Notes: generated by a model from the letters alone, not told the origin. Counted from the stretch's first letter, positions 1-10,831 are shown. The stretch is 64,000 nt of DNA from Clostridium bowmanii (GCF_018861315.1 NZ_JAHLDL010000014.1:1-64000); one strand, 5' to 3'. Translations and numbers: made by a program.

Positions 1-50
1 GGCACGCCGCCAGCGTTCGTCCTGAGCCAGGATCAAACTCTCAATTTAAA
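1..50 (-). rRNA. 16S ribosomal RNA, 5' end only (partial)
   Basis: The reverse complement of the first ~47 bases contains the universal 16S 5' sequence GAGAGTTTGATCCTGGCTCA followed by the conserved GACGAACGCTGGCGG block. Only the first ~50 nt of the gene lie in the window; the rest continues off the left edge. It is transcribed leftwards, in the same direction as dnaA to gyrA and away from the origin. The exact mature 5' end cannot be fixed by eye. Confidence 0.95.
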
Positions 51-523
51 AGTTTGCACTTTTTATTTGAAATGAATAATCTGAGACAACTATTAAGTTG
101 TTACTCAAGCTCATTACATACTTTTTAGTCTTACGACTAAATTTACTTCTTTATCTAAAGTAATTAACTGGTCTAACGAAATATTATTTCGTTATTTTAC
201 CTATTTCTCTGTTTAATTTTCAAAGACCAACTTCATTTGTCATCATGTGACGACCTTTATAAGTTTACTATTTAATTCTTAAATTGTCAATATATTTTTC
301 TACTTTTAAAATATTATTTTAAACTTAGAAATCTAATTGACTTTTAAAATTAAATCGCTTATTGTTTATCACTCGAAGCGACAAGGAGTATTGTATCAAA
401 TATATTCCTTGCTGTATTTCAACTAGTTCTATTTCTTAGTATATTAAACTCACTTTTCTAAAGATACCTTTCTTTTTCGCTGCTTTACTACTTGAGATAC
501 ACTAGGTTCATTTTATTATAAAT
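51..523 (-). other. 16S leader and rRNA promoter region
   Basis: This stretch between gyrA and the 16S gene has no credible coding ORF. On the minus strand it is the rRNA leader. A short hairpin near 174-197 (AACGAAATA paired with ATTTCGTT) could belong to the 16S processing stem. The best promoter is listed separately at 262-290. The part beyond 290 is AT-rich and holds nothing else I can support. Confidence 0.6.
262..290 (-). promoter_or_regulatory. probable rRNA operon promoter
   Basis: On the minus strand there is a perfect -35 TTGACA (285-290), a 17-nt spacer, and TAAACT (262-267, 4 of 6 matches to TATAAT), about 210 nt upstream of the 16S 5' end. A perfect -35 box with a long leader is typical of clostridial rrn promoters. 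Other upstream promoters may exist. Confidence 0.55.
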
Positions 524-565
524 ATAAAAAAAGTACTTATCTGAAATAACTTCAAATAAGCACTT
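524..565 (-). terminator. intrinsic terminator of gyrA
   Basis: On the minus strand, stem AAGTGCTTAT (556-565) pairs with ATAAGTACTT (531-540), followed by a run of seven T. It lies just past the gyrA stop and separates the replication block from the rRNA operon. Confidence 0.8.
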
Positions 566-584
566 TACATTTTAATCTTCTTTT

Positions 585-3185
585 TTAATCTTCTTCTTTA
601 TCATTTGTTTCATCTTCAATATCAATATTTATTTCATCCGTTGCTTCGCTATCTGTCTCTAAATCATTCTCTACACTAAGAGAATTTTCTTCAGTTGCTT
701 CAATGTCTTCAGTGTCATCTTGTAGATCACCATTCAATTTACAAGCACCACCGTCTTCATTAATTTCATCATTACAATTTATTTTAGCTATAGCTACTAT
801 ATTATCGCCTTCGCCATTCTTCATTAAAGTAACTCCCATAGTATTTCTACTTGTAGTTGATATTCCTGAGACATTTAATCTTATAACAACACCATTACTG
901 TTTATAAGTATCATTTCATCTCCATCTTTTACTATTCTGGCACCTACAAGTTTTCCTGTTTTGTCTGATACCTTATAAGTTATTACTCCTTTACCACCTC
1001 TACGCTGAAGTGAGTATTGTGAAACTAAGGTTCTTTTTCCAAAGCCATTTTCACTTATAACTAAAAGTTCTTCTTCAGGTTTAACAATATTCATAGACAC
1101 TACAATATCTTCTTTTCTCAAAGTTAAAGCTTTAACTCCAGTTGCAGTTCTTCCCATACCTCTTACATCTTTTTCACTAAATCTTATGGAATAACCATTT
1201 TTTGTAGCAAATAGCATTTCGCTATCTCCAGTACTTACAGCCACTCCGATTAGTTCATCATCTTCTCTTAAATTAATTGCAATTAAACCATTCTTCCTTA
1301 TAGAAGAATATTTATCAAGTGATGTTTTCTTAATTAAACCATGTTTTGTTCCCATTATAAGATAATTATCCTCAGTAAATTCTTTAAGAGATATAACCGC
1401 TTGAATTTTATCATCGTTTGCCAGTGGTATAATATTTACTAAGTTTGTACCCTTAGCTGTTCTTCCACCTTCAGGAATTTCATATGCCTTTAATCTAAAT
1501 GCTTTCCCTTTATTTGTGAATAGCAGTAGATTGTTATGAGTGGAGGTTATAAATATATGTTCTACAAAATCATCTTCTTTTGTAGTAACACCTTGTATTC
1601 CTCTCCCCCCCCTTTTTTGAGCACTATAAGTATCAGCTGGAAGTCTCTTTATATAACCTGCATGAGTTAGAGTTATTACAACATCTGTCTCTTGAATTAA
1701 ATCTTCCTCATCTATGCTATATGGATTTTTTTCTATTGCTGTTCTTCTAGTATCACCATATTTATTTCTAATTTCTATAAGCTCATCTTTAATTATGTTA
1801 AGTAGTACCATTTCATCTGCTAAAATTCCTTGTAGATAATTAATGGTTTTCATTAATTCGTTATACTCATCTTCAATCTTATCTCTTTCAAGTCCTGTTA
1901 ATCTTCCAAGTCTCATTTCAACAATGGCAGTAGCTTGTTTTTCTGATAGTTCAAACGCATTCATTAAACTTTCTTTAGCTTCACTGATGCTATTAGATGC
2001 TCTTATTAAGCGAATTACTTCATCAATGTGGTCTAGCGCTATTTTCATACCTTCTAAGATGTGAGCTTTAGCTAAAGCTTTATCTAGATCAAATTGAGTT
2101 CTTCTTCTTACTACATCCTTTTGATGATCTAAATAATATACTAAACACTGTTTTAAATTTAGTGTTTGTGGCTCTCCATTTACAAGTGCTATCATTATAA
2201 CTCCAAAAGTATCTTGCATCCTAGTATGTTTAAATAGCCTATTTAACACTATATTAGAATTTGCATCTCTTTTCAGTTCTATAACAATTCTCATACCTTC
2301 TCTATCTGATTCATCTCGAAGGTCTGATATTCCATCTATTTTCTTATCTTTTACTAACTCTGCAATACCTTCTATAAGTCTTGCTTTATTAACTTGATAA
2401 GGTAATTCTGTTACTATTATTGAATTTCTGCCTTTATTTTCTTCTATGTCTGTTTTAGCCCTTACCAGAATTCTTCCTCTTCCTGTTTCATAAGCACTTT
2501 TAATTCCTGCTCTACCTAGAATAATTCCTGCTGTAGGAAAATCTGGACCTTTTACTTTTATCATTAGGTCACTTATAGTAACTTCTGAATCATCAATAAG
2601 CATTAACACTCCATCTATAACTTCAATTAAGTTATGTGGAGGTATATTGGTCGCCATACCTACTGCTATTCCTGTTGATCCATTAACTAAAAGATTAGGA
2701 AATCTTGATGGTAGCACTGATGGCTCTTTTTCTTCTCCATCAAAGTTAGGAATAAAATCTACTGTCTCTTTATTGATATCACGAAGCATCTGTGTTGTAA
2801 TTTTACTCATTTTAGCTTCTGTATATCTCATTGCCGCTGCTCCGTCACCGTCTACAGATCCAAAATTTCCATGACCATCAACCAAAATACATCTTTGAGA
2901 AAAGTCTTGAGCCATTCTAACGAGTGCTCCATATACTGCAGTATCACCATGTGGGTGATACTTACCTAAAACGTCTCCAACAATTCTTGCACACTTTCTA
3001 TATCCCTTTTCTGGGGTTAACCCTAGTTCATGCATAGAGAATAATATTCTTCTATGGACAGGTTTAAGCCCATCCCGTACATCCGGAAGCGCACGACTTA
3101 CTATAACGCTCATAGCGTAATCTATATAGGATTTTTTCATTTCGTACCTTATATCAATAGGTAAAATTTTTCCCTGATTATTCAT
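585..3185 (-). CDS. gyrA: DNA gyrase subunit A
   Basis: This is the breakage-reunion subunit of the A2B2 gyrase, which introduces negative supercoils ahead of the replication fork. The 866-residue length is normal to slightly long. The catalytic tyrosine is Y121 (motif [10 protein letters not shown]), and the C-terminal half carries the beta-propeller repeats, with GyrA-box-like QRRGGKG near residue 730. The last ~60 residues are strongly acidic (Asp/Glu-rich). In the quinolone-resistance region the motif reads [17 protein letters not shown]: residue 86, equivalent to E. coli D87, is Gly. It is the last gene of the leftward dnaA-dnaN-yaaA-recF-remB-gyrB-gyrA block, 89 nt after gyrB, and ends at an intrinsic terminator. 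Confidence 0.98.
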   Translation of the reverse strand: MNNQGKILPIDIRYEMKKSYIDYAMSVIVSRALPDVRDGLKPVHRRILFSMHELGLTPEKGYRKCARIVGDVLGKYHPHGDTAVYGALVRMAQDFSQRCILVDGHGNFGSVDGDGAAAMRYTEAKMSKITTQMLRDINKETVDFIPNFDGEEKEPSVLPSRFPNLLVNGSTGIAVGMATNIPPHNLIEVIDGVLMLIDDSEVTISDLMIKVKGPDFPTAGIILGRAGIKSAYETGRGRILVRAKTDIEENKGRNSIIVTELPYQVNKARLIEGIAELVKDKKIDGISDLRDESDREGMRIVIELKRDANSNIVLNRLFKHTRMQDTFGVIMIALVNGEPQTLNLKQCLVYYLDHQKDVVRRRTQFDLDKALAKAHILEGMKIALDHIDEVIRLIRASNSISEAKESLMNAFELSEKQATAIVEMRLGRLTGLERDKIEDEYNELMKTINYLQGILADEMVLLNIIKDELIEIRNKYGDTRRTAIEKNPYSIDEEDLIQETDVVITLTHAGYIKRLPADTYSAQKRGGRGIQGVTTKEDDFVEHIFITSTHNNLLLFTNKGKAFRLKAYEIPEGGRTAKGTNLVNIIPLANDDKIQAVISLKEFTEDNYLIMGTKHGLIKKTSLDKYSSIRKNGLIAINLREDDELIGVAVSTGDSEMLFATKNGYSIRFSEKDVRGMGRTATGVKALTLRKEDIVVSMNIVKPEEELLVISENGFGKRTLVSQYSLQRRGGKGVITYKVSDKTGKLVGARIVKDGDEMILINSNGVVIRLNVSGISTTSRNTMGVTLMKNGEGDNIVAIAKINCNDEINEDGGACKLNGDLQDDTEDIEATEENSLSVENDLETDSEATDEINIDIEDETNDKEED

Positions 3186-3274
3186 CTGTTACACCTCTTC
3201 AAACAAAATATTTTAACAACACCTGAAAAATAGTACAGTTATTCTCCATGTGTTACGGTAATTATACTAATCTA

Positions 3275-5179
3275 CTATATATCTAAATTAAGCACTTTCT
3301 TAGCATTTTCTTGTATAAACTCGCGACGTGGTTCTACTTTGTCCCCCATAAGAATAGTAAATATTTCGTCGGCTGCCATTGCGTCCTCTACATGTACCTG
3401 AAGGAGAGTTCTCTCTTCAGGATTCATTGTTGTATCCCAAAGCTGGTCTGGATTCATTTCCCCAAGACCTTTGTATCTTTGTATATCAGTATTATTGTCT
3501 TTTCCCCCTACTTCCAAAAGTACCTTTTCAAGCTCTTTATCAGTATATACATATTGCTCTTTCTTACCTTTAGTAACCTTAAATAATGGAGGTTGAGCTA
3601 CATATACGTGTCCTTCTTCTACTAATTCCTTCATGTACCTATAGAAGAAAGTCAATAATAATGTTCTAATATGTGCTCCATCTACGTCCGCATCTGTCAT
3701 AATAATAATACGATCATATCTTATTTTTTTTACATCAAAATCTTTTCCTATACCTGCCCCAAATGCTGTTATCATAGCCCGAATTTCCAGTGATGCTAGC
3801 ATCTTATCAATTCTTTGCTTTTCAACGTTCATTATTTTTCCTTTTAGAGGGAGTATAGCTTGGAATTTTCTATCTCTACCTTGCTTTGCAGATCCTCCAG
3901 CTGAGTCACCCTCGACAAGGTATATTTCGCATTCCATAGGATCTTTTGAAGCACAATCGGATAATTTTCCAGGAAGAGTAGTACTTTCAAGTATTGACTT
4001 ACGCCTTGTAAGTTCTCTTGCTTTTTTAGCTGCATCGCGAGCTCTAGCTGCATTCAATGATTTGTCTATTATTTTTTTACCAAGCTCTGGACTTTCCTCT
4101 AGAACATTGCTCATAGCCTCACCAACTATACTATCAACAATTCCTCTTACTTCACTATTTCCAAGTTTAGTTTTTGTTTGACCTTCAAATTGAGGATCAG
4201 TAAGTTTTATAGATACTACTGCTGTAAGGCCTTCTCGTACATCCTCACCAGATAGATTTTTATCATTATCTTTTAAGAAACCAAATTTTTTAGCATAGTC
4301 GTTCACTATTCTTGTGAGCGCCGTCTTAAAGCCAACTAGGTGTGTTCCACCTTCTACTGTATCTATATTATTAGCAAAAGAAAATAAATTTTCTGTGTAT
4401 GTATCATTGTATTGCAATGCTATTTCAACAATATATTCATCTTTACGTCCTTCAATATATATAGTATCGTGAATTTTTCCCTTATTTCTGTTTAGATAAT
4501 CTACAAAAGATTTTATTCCACCTTCATATAAAAATTCTTGTTTTTTATCTTCGCGCTCGTCTGTAAGTGTTATTCTTATACCTTTATTTAAAAAAGCAAG
4601 TTCGCGAAGTCTCTGAGCTACTGTTTCATAATCAAAATCAATTTCCTCAAAAATTTCTGCATCAGGCATAAAGAAAATCTTTGTTCCATGTTCTTCTGTT
4701 GTACCAATCTTTTCAAGAGTACTAGTAGCTTTTCCCTTTGAGAAAGTTTGTTTCCATACGTCACCATCAACTTTAACTTCAACTTCACAAACTTCAGAAA
4801 GTGCATTAACTACAGATGCTCCAACTCCATGAAGACCACCTGATACTTTGTATGCTCCACCACCAAATTTTCCACCTGCATGAAGTACAGTCATTATAAC
4901 CTCTACAGTAGGTATTTTCATTTTATGATGCATACCTACGGGCATACCACGACCATCATCTATAACAGTTATAGAATTATTGGGATGTATAAATACCTCG
5001 ATATTCTTACAAAAACCTGCCATTGCCTCATCTATACTATTATCTACAATTTCATAAACTAAATGATGAAGCCCGCGAATACTAGTGCTTCCTATATACA
5101 TACCAGGTCTTTTTCTTACTGCTTCTAATCCTTCAAGTACTTGTATTTGACTTTCGTCATAAACATTGTTTATATCCAT
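3275..5179 (-). CDS. gyrB: DNA gyrase subunit B
   Basis: This is the ATPase subunit of gyrase. The 634-residue protein has the GHKL ATP-binding motifs ([13 protein letters not shown] near residue 43, [21 protein letters not shown]), the transducer, and the TOPRIM domain with [15 protein letters not shown] near 421 and [17 protein letters not shown] near 495. It lies 20 nt after remB and 89 nt before gyrA, so it is probably co-transcribed with both. Length and motifs are complete, with nothing unusual. Confidence 0.98.
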   Translation of the reverse strand: MDINNVYDESQIQVLEGLEAVRKRPGMYIGSTSIRGLHHLVYEIVDNSIDEAMAGFCKNIEVFIHPNNSITVIDDGRGMPVGMHHKMKIPTVEVIMTVLHAGGKFGGGAYKVSGGLHGVGASVVNALSEVCEVEVKVDGDVWKQTFSKGKATSTLEKIGTTEEHGTKIFFMPDAEIFEEIDFDYETVAQRLRELAFLNKGIRITLTDEREDKKQEFLYEGGIKSFVDYLNRNKGKIHDTIYIEGRKDEYIVEIALQYNDTYTENLFSFANNIDTVEGGTHLVGFKTALTRIVNDYAKKFGFLKDNDKNLSGEDVREGLTAVVSIKLTDPQFEGQTKTKLGNSEVRGIVDSIVGEAMSNVLEESPELGKKIIDKSLNAARARDAAKKARELTRRKSILESTTLPGKLSDCASKDPMECEIYLVEGDSAGGSAKQGRDRKFQAILPLKGKIMNVEKQRIDKMLASLEIRAMITAFGAGIGKDFDVKKIRYDRIIIMTDADVDGAHIRTLLLTFFYRYMKELVEEGHVYVAQPPLFKVTKGKKEQYVYTDKELEKVLLEVGGKDNNTDIQRYKGLGEMNPDQLWDTTMNPEERTLLQVHVEDAMAADEIFTILMGDKVEPRREFIQENAKKVLNLDI

Positions 5180-5199
5180 GTATATCCTCCTAATCTAAT

Positions 5200-5463
5200 C
5201 TACAGTTCATAATATACAGTTTCTGTTCTCTTACATAGTGTTTGCGATGATATTGGTGATAGATATATTTTGCTTTTTTTATCTACCTCAGCAATAACAA
5301 AAGACTTGGCAATATTCTTAGTTATCCGTTCTACAAATCCATCTTCTTCAGCCATTCTTAAAAATTGTATAGTGTCCGAGCTGTACATAGTAGTTTCCAT
5401 GTCAAATATACCTATAATATCTTTTATAGGCACTACTACATTTTCTCCTAAATGTAAAAACAT
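5200..5463 (-). CDS. remB: RemB/YaaB-type DUF370 regulator
   Basis: This 87-residue protein of the DUF370 family (RemA/RemB-like) lies between recF and gyrB, the place of yaaB (remB) in Bacillus subtilis. The N-terminus FLHLGENVVVPIKDIIGIFD is the family signature. In Bacillus the related RemA is a DNA-binding activator of matrix genes; the role of RemB in clostridia is not established. It starts 39 nt after recF with a good Shine-Dalgarno (AAGGAGG) and probably belongs to the same transcript. Confidence 0.85.
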   Translation of the reverse strand: MFLHLGENVVVPIKDIIGIFDMETTMYSSDTIQFLRMAEEDGFVERITKNIAKSFVIAEVDKKSKIYLSPISSQTLCKRTETVYYEL

Positions 5464-5502
5464 ATAATATCCTCCTTAATAGCGCATTATACTTATTTAT
5501 AT

Positions 5503-6594
5503 CTATGTAATTTCTTTTAACTTGCCTGAGCTAACCTCAAAAATTTTATTTTCAGAACTTAGATATTTTCTTATTTCATTAATTCCAGTACAAGTAATTA
5601 ATGTTTGAACATCTTTTATAGAGTTTAATATATATTCTTGCCTTTTTGTATCGAGTTCAGACAAAACATCATCAAGTAATAATACTGGGTATTCTCCAGT
5701 TAATTCTTTTATAATTGCTAGTGCTCCAAATTTAATGGTTAGAACTGAAGTTCTTTGCTGTCCTTGAGACCCAAAAGTTCTAACATCCATACCATTGATA
5801 GTTATGGAAAAGTCATCCCTATGTGGTCCTATTGATGTTGTTTTAGTTTCAATATCTCTTTTTCTGTTTTTACATAAAAGCAAGTACAAGTTTTGCTGTA
5901 TATTATCTAATTCTTTAATAGGTGTTAGATACTTAATTTCTATGACTTCACTTTTAGATGTTATATCACTATGTATTACTTTACCTATTTTATTTAACTT
6001 TTCTATATAATTTATTCTGTCTTTTATAATAATTGCACCAAATTCACTAAGTTGTTTATCATACACATCTATAATATCGCTATTTGTATTCCATTTTTTT
6101 ATAGCTAAATTTCTCTCATTTAAAATTTTCTTGTATTGGGTTAAGCTATAGTAATACCTACTGTTTAACTTACATAGCTCTATATCTAAAAATTTTCGTC
6201 TATATGAGGGAGAATCTTTAACAATATTTAAATCTTCTGGAGAAAACATTATTACATTGAAGCTTCCCACCAACTCAGAAAGTTTTTGAACTTTTATAGA
6301 GTTTATATTAACCCCTTTTCTACCCTCTTTGAAAATTTTTATTTCTATTTTTTTATCTAATCTGGTTTTACATACATAAAGCTTTATATATGCCTCTGTC
6401 CCATTCCAATTTATAAGTTCCTTATCTCTATTAGTTCTATGAGACTTAGCTAAACTACAATAATAAATTGCTTCTAAAATATTTGTTTTTCCTTGGGCAT
6501 TATCTCCCACAAATACATTAGTACCTTTATTTAATTCTATTGTTAAATCACTAAAATTCCTAAAATTCAGAAGTTGTAAATATTTTACATGCAT
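5503..6594 (-). CDS. recF: DNA replication and repair protein RecF
   Basis: This SMC-like ABC ATPase binds gapped DNA and helps RecO/RecR load RecA. The 363-residue length is typical. The Walker A motif GDNAQGKTNILEAI is near residue 30, the ABC signature (FGSQGQQRT) near 272 and Walker B (VLLLDDVLSELD) near 303. It follows yaaA after about 140 nt of AT-rich spacer and heads the recF-remB-gyrB-gyrA part of the block. Confidence 0.97.
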   Translation of the reverse strand: MHVKYLQLLNFRNFSDLTIELNKGTNVFVGDNAQGKTNILEAIYYCSLAKSHRTNRDKELINWNGTEAYIKLYVCKTRLDKKIEIKIFKEGRKGVNINSIKVQKLSELVGSFNVIMFSPEDLNIVKDSPSYRRKFLDIELCKLNSRYYYSLTQYKKILNERNLAIKKWNTNSDIIDVYDKQLSEFGAIIIKDRINYIEKLNKIGKVIHSDITSKSEVIEIKYLTPIKELDNIQQNLYLLLCKNRKRDIETKTTSIGPHRDDFSITINGMDVRTFGSQGQQRTSVLTIKFGALAIIKELTGEYPVLLLDDVLSELDTKRQEYILNSIKDVQTLITCTGINEIRKYLSSENKIFEVSSGKLKEIT

Positions 6595-6736
6595 ACAATC
6601 ACCTATTACAATTATAGCATATATATATTAATTATATAATTTAATATGTATAAATAAAATAACATATTTTTTTATATTACAGACATAAATTGTACACCGG
6701 ATAATATTTAAAAATTATCCGGTGCATTATATATTA

Positions 6737-6943
6737 TCAGACTATTTTATAAGATTCTTTGTTAAACTCAATTATATCACCTTTAGTTAATTTCTTACCC
6801 CTTTGAGTTTCAATGATACCATTGAGCTTAATCTCTTCATTTTTGATATAATATTTTGCCTCTGTTCCTAAACAAGCTATTCCAGCCCATTTTAGGAAAG
6901 AATCTAATTTTATTATATCTGTTTCTATTTTTATTTCATTCAT
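6737..6943 (-). CDS. yaaA: YaaA-type S4-domain RNA-binding protein
   Basis: This 68-residue protein is essentially a single S4 RNA-binding domain (IKLDSFLKWAGIACLGTEAK, then a GDIIEF segment). Its position between dnaN and recF is the conserved place of yaaA in Bacillota. The molecular target is unknown; S4 domains bind structured RNA, often rRNA. It starts 43 nt after the dnaN stop. Confidence 0.88.
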   Translation of the reverse strand: MNEIKIETDIIKLDSFLKWAGIACLGTEAKYYIKNEEIKLNGIIETQRGKKLTKGDIIEFNKESYKIV

Positions 6944-6986
6944 TTTAAAACCTTCTTTTCTGAAATATTATTATAAACACTTTTTT

Positions 6987-8096
6987 CTAATTATTTGTAG
7001 CTCTTATTCTTACTGGCAAAACCATATATGTGCAATTATCTTTTTCTTTATTTCTTACTACACAAGGATTAACACCACTAGAAAATTCCATAATAATCTC
7101 TTCTTCTTCCATTATTTTTAGCAGCTCAATCAGGTATTTTGAGTTAAATGCAATTTGAAGTGGCTCTCCTTGCAAAATTATATTTATTTCCTCTCTAGCC
7201 TTTCCCAATTGAGAATTCGATGTAATTATCAAATTATCTTCTTCAATATTAAATTTGACTAAATTAGTATTTCCCTCTTTTGCCATAAGAGAAGCCCTCT
7301 CTATACAACTTAATAATTCAGACCTTTTAGCTGTTATTTTTAAATTATATTCTTCTGGTATTATTGAATTATATTTTATAAATTCTCCTTCTAGTAATCT
7401 TGATATAACCTTTGTTTTCCCAATATTAAATAATATATGGTTTGCTGTGAAGGTTATATTTACTGGCTCGTCTGTTTCCTCTAATATTTTTGCTACTTCA
7501 CTTAATGTTTTACCTGGAATTACAGCATTTATATTAGAATCGTTATCTACCGGTTCACTTCTAAATGCAACTCTATATCCGTCTAGTGCTACAAGATTAA
7601 GCTTTTTATCTTTTATTTCGAATAAAACACCTGTAAGTATTGGTCTAGTTTCATCTTGAGCAACTGCAAAAATAGTACCTTTCATCATATTTTTTAATAC
7701 CTTCTGAGAAATTGAAAAAATCATATTTTCTATTATATTGGGTAGACTAGGATAGTCATCAGCATTCATATGTATTATAGTCGCATATGATTTTTGGCAA
7801 ACTATTTTAATAGAGTTATTATCCTCAGAAGTTATCTCTATTGCACTGTTGGGTAATTTTCTTATTATTTCACCAAAAAGTTTAGAATCTAAAACTACAC
7901 TTCCATCTTCCATAACATCTGCATTAATCTTAGCTTCAATACTTAAATCAATATCAGATCCTATAAGTGTTACTACACTATTTTTCGCGATTAACAAGAT
8001 ACCTTGTAATACAGGCATAGTTGATTTACCAGTAATAGCTTTTTGAACATTTGAAATAGCTTCTTGTAATATATTTTTTTCACATATAAATTTCAT
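6987..8096 (-). CDS. dnaN: DNA polymerase III sliding clamp (beta subunit)
   Basis: The 369-residue processivity clamp encircles DNA as a ring-shaped dimer and tethers the polymerase. Three repeated clamp folds are evident, with the C-terminal motif YMVLPVRI near residue 358 that forms part of the partner-binding pocket. The start is preceded by AAGGAGG (near 8105-8111). The gene lies downstream of dnaA across the DnaA-box-containing gap at 8097-8367. Confidence 0.98.
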   Translation of the reverse strand: MKFICEKNILQEAISNVQKAITGKSTMPVLQGILLIAKNSVVTLIGSDIDLSIEAKINADVMEDGSVVLDSKLFGEIIRKLPNSAIEITSEDNNSIKIVCQKSYATIIHMNADDYPSLPNIIENMIFSISQKVLKNMMKGTIFAVAQDETRPILTGVLFEIKDKKLNLVALDGYRVAFRSEPVDNDSNINAVIPGKTLSEVAKILEETDEPVNITFTANHILFNIGKTKVISRLLEGEFIKYNSIIPEEYNLKITAKRSELLSCIERASLMAKEGNTNLVKFNIEEDNLIITSNSQLGKAREEINIILQGEPLQIAFNSKYLIELLKIMEEEEIIMEFSSGVNPCVVRNKEKDNCTYMVLPVRIRATNN

Positions 8097-8367
8097 TTAA
8101 AAACGACCTCCTTATCCACATGGGGAATTAGTTAAAGATAGGTAAGATAATAATCTAAAAATAGTAGTAATAGTAGTAGGGGCTGTTGATATGTTAAAAA
8201 CCTATCGCGGGCTTTAAGCTGCAACAATCATTGGTAAAAGTAATTGTGGATAAGTATGCAAAAAAAAATCATAGTTATCCACAATATCAACAGCTGTGCT
8301 TTATGTATTATTTTATACACAGGACTATATATAAATAGTATCAACACTTGTTAGTAAAAGGAATATA
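8097..8367. other. oriC part 2 (dnaA-dnaN gap): DnaA boxes and DnaA-trio
   Basis: Three perfect DnaA boxes are present: TTATCCACA at 8112-8120 (+) and 8275-8283 (+), and its complement at 8245-8253 (-). Two matching weaker boxes (ATATCAACA type) lie at 8184-8192 (-) and 8284-8292 (+). At 8162-8179 the plus strand reads TAG TAG TAA TAG TAG TAG, so the minus strand reads CTACTACTATTACTACTA. This is the DnaA-trio pattern, directly next to a short GC stretch (8179-8183) and the weaker box. In B. subtilis the same order downstream of dnaA marks the unwinding site. The dnaN promoter must also be here. Confidence 0.85.
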
Positions 8368-9720
8368 TTATTTTTGACTTATTTTTTTAGTTAGTTCAGC
8401 CACATTATCTTGTAGATTTTCATCTTCTTTAAGACCATTAGATATCTTCTCACATGCGTGTATTACTGTTGTATGATCCCTACCGCCAAATTCTTCACCT
8501 ATTTTTGGTAGAGACATATCTGTTAGCTTTCGGCATAAATACATTGCAATTTGTCTTGGAAAGGTTATGTTTCTAGTACGCCTTGAAGATTTGAAATCTT
8601 CGACTTTTAAATTAAAATAGCTAGAAACTATATCTTGTATTAGTTCAATAGTTACTTGCTTTGAATTTCTACTTGAAATAATATCTTTAAGTGCTTCAGA
8701 AGCTAAATCTATACCAATCTCTTTATTAGTTAGAGATGAAAAAGCTACTATTCTTATAAGAGCACCTTCTAGTTCTCTTATATTAGATTTTATTTTAGTC
8801 GCAATATAAACTAATACATCATTTGGAATATTTAAATTTTCTACATCGGCTTTCTTCTTTAAAATAGCAATTCTAGTTTCAAAATCCGGTGGTTGTATAT
8901 CAGCTATAAGACCCCATTCAAATCTAGAACGTAATCGATCTTCTAAAGTAGGTATTTCCTTAGGTGGCCTATCACTAGATAAAATAATTTGTTTGTTTGC
9001 TTCATGTAGATCATTAAATGTATGGAAGAACTCTTCTTGTGTACGTTCTTTACCAGCAATAAATTGAATATCATCAATTAGGAGTACATCTACATTTCTA
9101 TACTTGTTTCTAAATTCTACGTTTTTGTCATCTTTAATAGAATTAATAAGTTCGTTTGTGAACTTTTCTGAAGAAACGTAAACAACTTTAGATTTTGGGT
9201 TATTTGATAATATATAATGACCAATGGCATGCATCAAATGTGTTTTTCCAAGACCAACCCCTCCATAAATGAATAGTGGGTTATAGGCCTTTGCAGGTGA
9301 TTCGGCTACAGCAAGGGACGCGGCATGAGCAAACCTATTACTATTACCAATGACAAAAGAGTCAAAGGTATACTTTGGGTTTAGTGTTGCAGACATCTCA
9401 TCATTAACTATTAGGTTATTTCTTTCAGATTCCCTTTTCGCTTTAGGTGTTTCAATTTCTGCGACTTCCTCAGATAATATAAAGAATTCAATTTTATATG
9501 TTTTAGAAGTAACTAATTTAACAGCATTCATTATTAAATCCTTATATCTATTTTCAAGAATGTCTTTGGTAAAATTATTAGGAACACCTAATTTAAAATT
9601 ATTATTATCTAAGGCCATAGGTTCTATACTTTTAATCCAAGTATTAAAACTAACTTCTGTAAGTTCGCCTTTTATTATGTTTAAGGTTTTTTCCCAGATA
9701 TCTTTAATTTGGGTGCTCAT
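8368..9720 (-). CDS. dnaA: chromosomal replication initiator DnaA
   Basis: This 450-residue AAA+ initiator binds the DnaA boxes on both sides of its gene and melts oriC. Domain I covers about residues 1-80 and a short linker follows. The AAA+ core has Walker [16 protein letters not shown] near 151 and Walker [10 protein letters not shown] near 213. Domain IV ends with the DNA-binding signature [15 protein letters not shown] near 415. It is transcribed leftwards and is probably autoregulated through the boxes at 9992-10104. Confidence 0.99.
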   Translation of the reverse strand: MSTQIKDIWEKTLNIIKGELTEVSFNTWIKSIEPMALDNNNFKLGVPNNFTKDILENRYKDLIMNAVKLVTSKTYKIEFFILSEEVAEIETPKAKRESERNNLIVNDEMSATLNPKYTFDSFVIGNSNRFAHAASLAVAESPAKAYNPLFIYGGVGLGKTHLMHAIGHYILSNNPKSKVVYVSSEKFTNELINSIKDDKNVEFRNKYRNVDVLLIDDIQFIAGKERTQEEFFHTFNDLHEANKQIILSSDRPPKEIPTLEDRLRSRFEWGLIADIQPPDFETRIAILKKKADVENLNIPNDVLVYIATKIKSNIRELEGALIRIVAFSSLTNKEIGIDLASEALKDIISSRNSKQVTIELIQDIVSSYFNLKVEDFKSSRRTRNITFPRQIAMYLCRKLTDMSLPKIGEEFGGRDHTTVIHACEKISNGLKEDENLQDNVAELTKKISQK

Positions 9721-10263
9721 TTTCTACCCTCCAGTTCAAATAAAAAAAATATTTTATGTAAAAACAAACAATGTATAAACAGAGTTATAAACAATAAATA
9801 AATACATCATAGGTTGTTGATAAATAGCTTTAAAAATATTCACATGTTAATAACTATGTTAACAGTTTTTATATGGTTTTAGTTATTAACAGTTACAAAA
9901 AAAAAGTATTAACATATTAAATTTGTAATAAATCTACTGACGTAGCTAAAAATAGATAAGTAAAAAGCAGTTTTGTACAATATTATAGTAGTTATTCACA
10001 ATTTTGTCCACAAGTTGTGAATAACTTTATGTATAACTAGGTTATTAACAGTTCTATCTTATATAATATCAAAAAATAACAAGGTGTTCAAGAAGTTATC
10101 CACAAATAATCATATAAATATTTTAAATATCAACAATACGAATAAAAATGGTTATCTTGACATTATGCGATAGTGAATATATAATACAATAGTAAAACCA
10201 TAAATATGCGATTGTAAGATGATTGATATAATTTAAGGTTTAAAAAAAGGGGGTGTAGTAGAT
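9721..10263. other. oriC part 1 (dnaA-rpmH gap)
   Basis: This 543-nt gap between the divergent dnaA and rpmH is very AT-rich. It holds a perfect DnaA box TTATCCACA at 10096-10104 (+) and a cluster of near-consensus boxes: TTATTCACA at 9992-10000 (+), TTGTCCACA at 10004-10012 (+) and TGTGAATAA at 10016-10024 (-). Many GTTAATAAC/GTTATTAAC-like segments lie between 9840 and 10050. Transcription and gene orientation diverge here, as at bacterial origins. It must also contain the dnaA and rpmH promoters. Confidence 0.85.
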
Positions 10264-10398
10264 ATGTTCATGACTTACCAGCCTAAAAAAAGACAAAGAA
10301 AAAAAGAACACGGATTCAGAAAGAGAATGAAAACCGCTTCTGGAAGAAACATTCTTCAAAAAAGAAGACAAAAAGGTAGAAAAAGATTGACAGCATAA
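10264..10398 (+). CDS. rpmH: 50S ribosomal protein L34
   Basis: This 44-residue, extremely basic protein starts [14 protein letters not shown] and ends GRKRLTA, the L34 signature. L34 sits in 23S domain III of the large subunit. A strong ribosome-binding site (GGGGGTG near 10250) precedes ATG at 10264; an in-frame second ATG lies two codons later, but the family usually keeps MFMTYQP. It is the first gene of the rightward operon rpmH-rnpA-yidD-yidC-jag. A small GC hairpin with a T-run follows its stop. Confidence 0.98.
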   Translation: MFMTYQPKKRQRKKEHGFRKRMKTASGRNILQKRRQKGRKRLTA

Positions 10399-10420
10399 AG
10401 GCCGCTAATGTGGCCTTTTT
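10398..10420 (+). terminator. hairpin between rpmH and rnpA
   Basis: AAGGCC (10398-10403) pairs with GGCCTT (10412-10417), followed by a short T-run. It begins on the last base of the rpmH stop codon. It is probably a partial terminator/attenuator that makes L34 mRNA more abundant than rnpA mRNA. Confidence 0.55.
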
Positions 10421-10450
10421 CTGCAATTTGCGGAAACGAGGGCGGCTAAT

Positions 10451-10831
10451 ATGAAAATTGATGTGAAGAAATATAGGATTAGAAAGAATACTGAATTTAG
10501 AACAGTATATAGAAGAGGAAAATCTTTTTCTAACTTATTATTAGTGTTGTATATCTATAGAAATGGAAAAGATATTAATAGATGTGGAATATCAGTAAGT
10601 AAAAAGGTAGGAAAAAGTGTAACTCGAAGTAGAGTTAAAAGACTAATTGGCGAAAGCTATAGGCTCAACAATGAGGGATTAAAGATAGGATATGACTTGG
10701 TGTTTATTGCAAGGAATCCTTCTAATGGTAAGAATTATAAAGAAATAGAAAATGCTTTGAAGAATTTGCTTAAAAAGGCAGGTTTGATTAATAATGAAAA
10801 AAATACTTATACTGGGCATAAAGAGTTATAG
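10451..10831 (+). CDS. rnpA: ribonuclease P protein component
   Basis: This is the protein cofactor of RNase P, which assists the catalytic RNA in maturing tRNA 5' ends. It has 126 residues with the N-terminal [17 protein letters not shown] segment and the RNR-type motif [21 protein letters not shown] near residues 52-73. The 3' end overlaps yidD by 38 nt, which suggests translational coupling. Confidence 0.95.
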   Translation: MKIDVKKYRIRKNTEFRTVYRRGKSFSNLLLVLYIYRNGKDINRCGISVSKKVGKSVTRSRVKRLIGESYRLNNEGLKIGYDLVFIARNPSNGKNYKEIENALKNLLKKAGLINNEKNTYTGHKEL

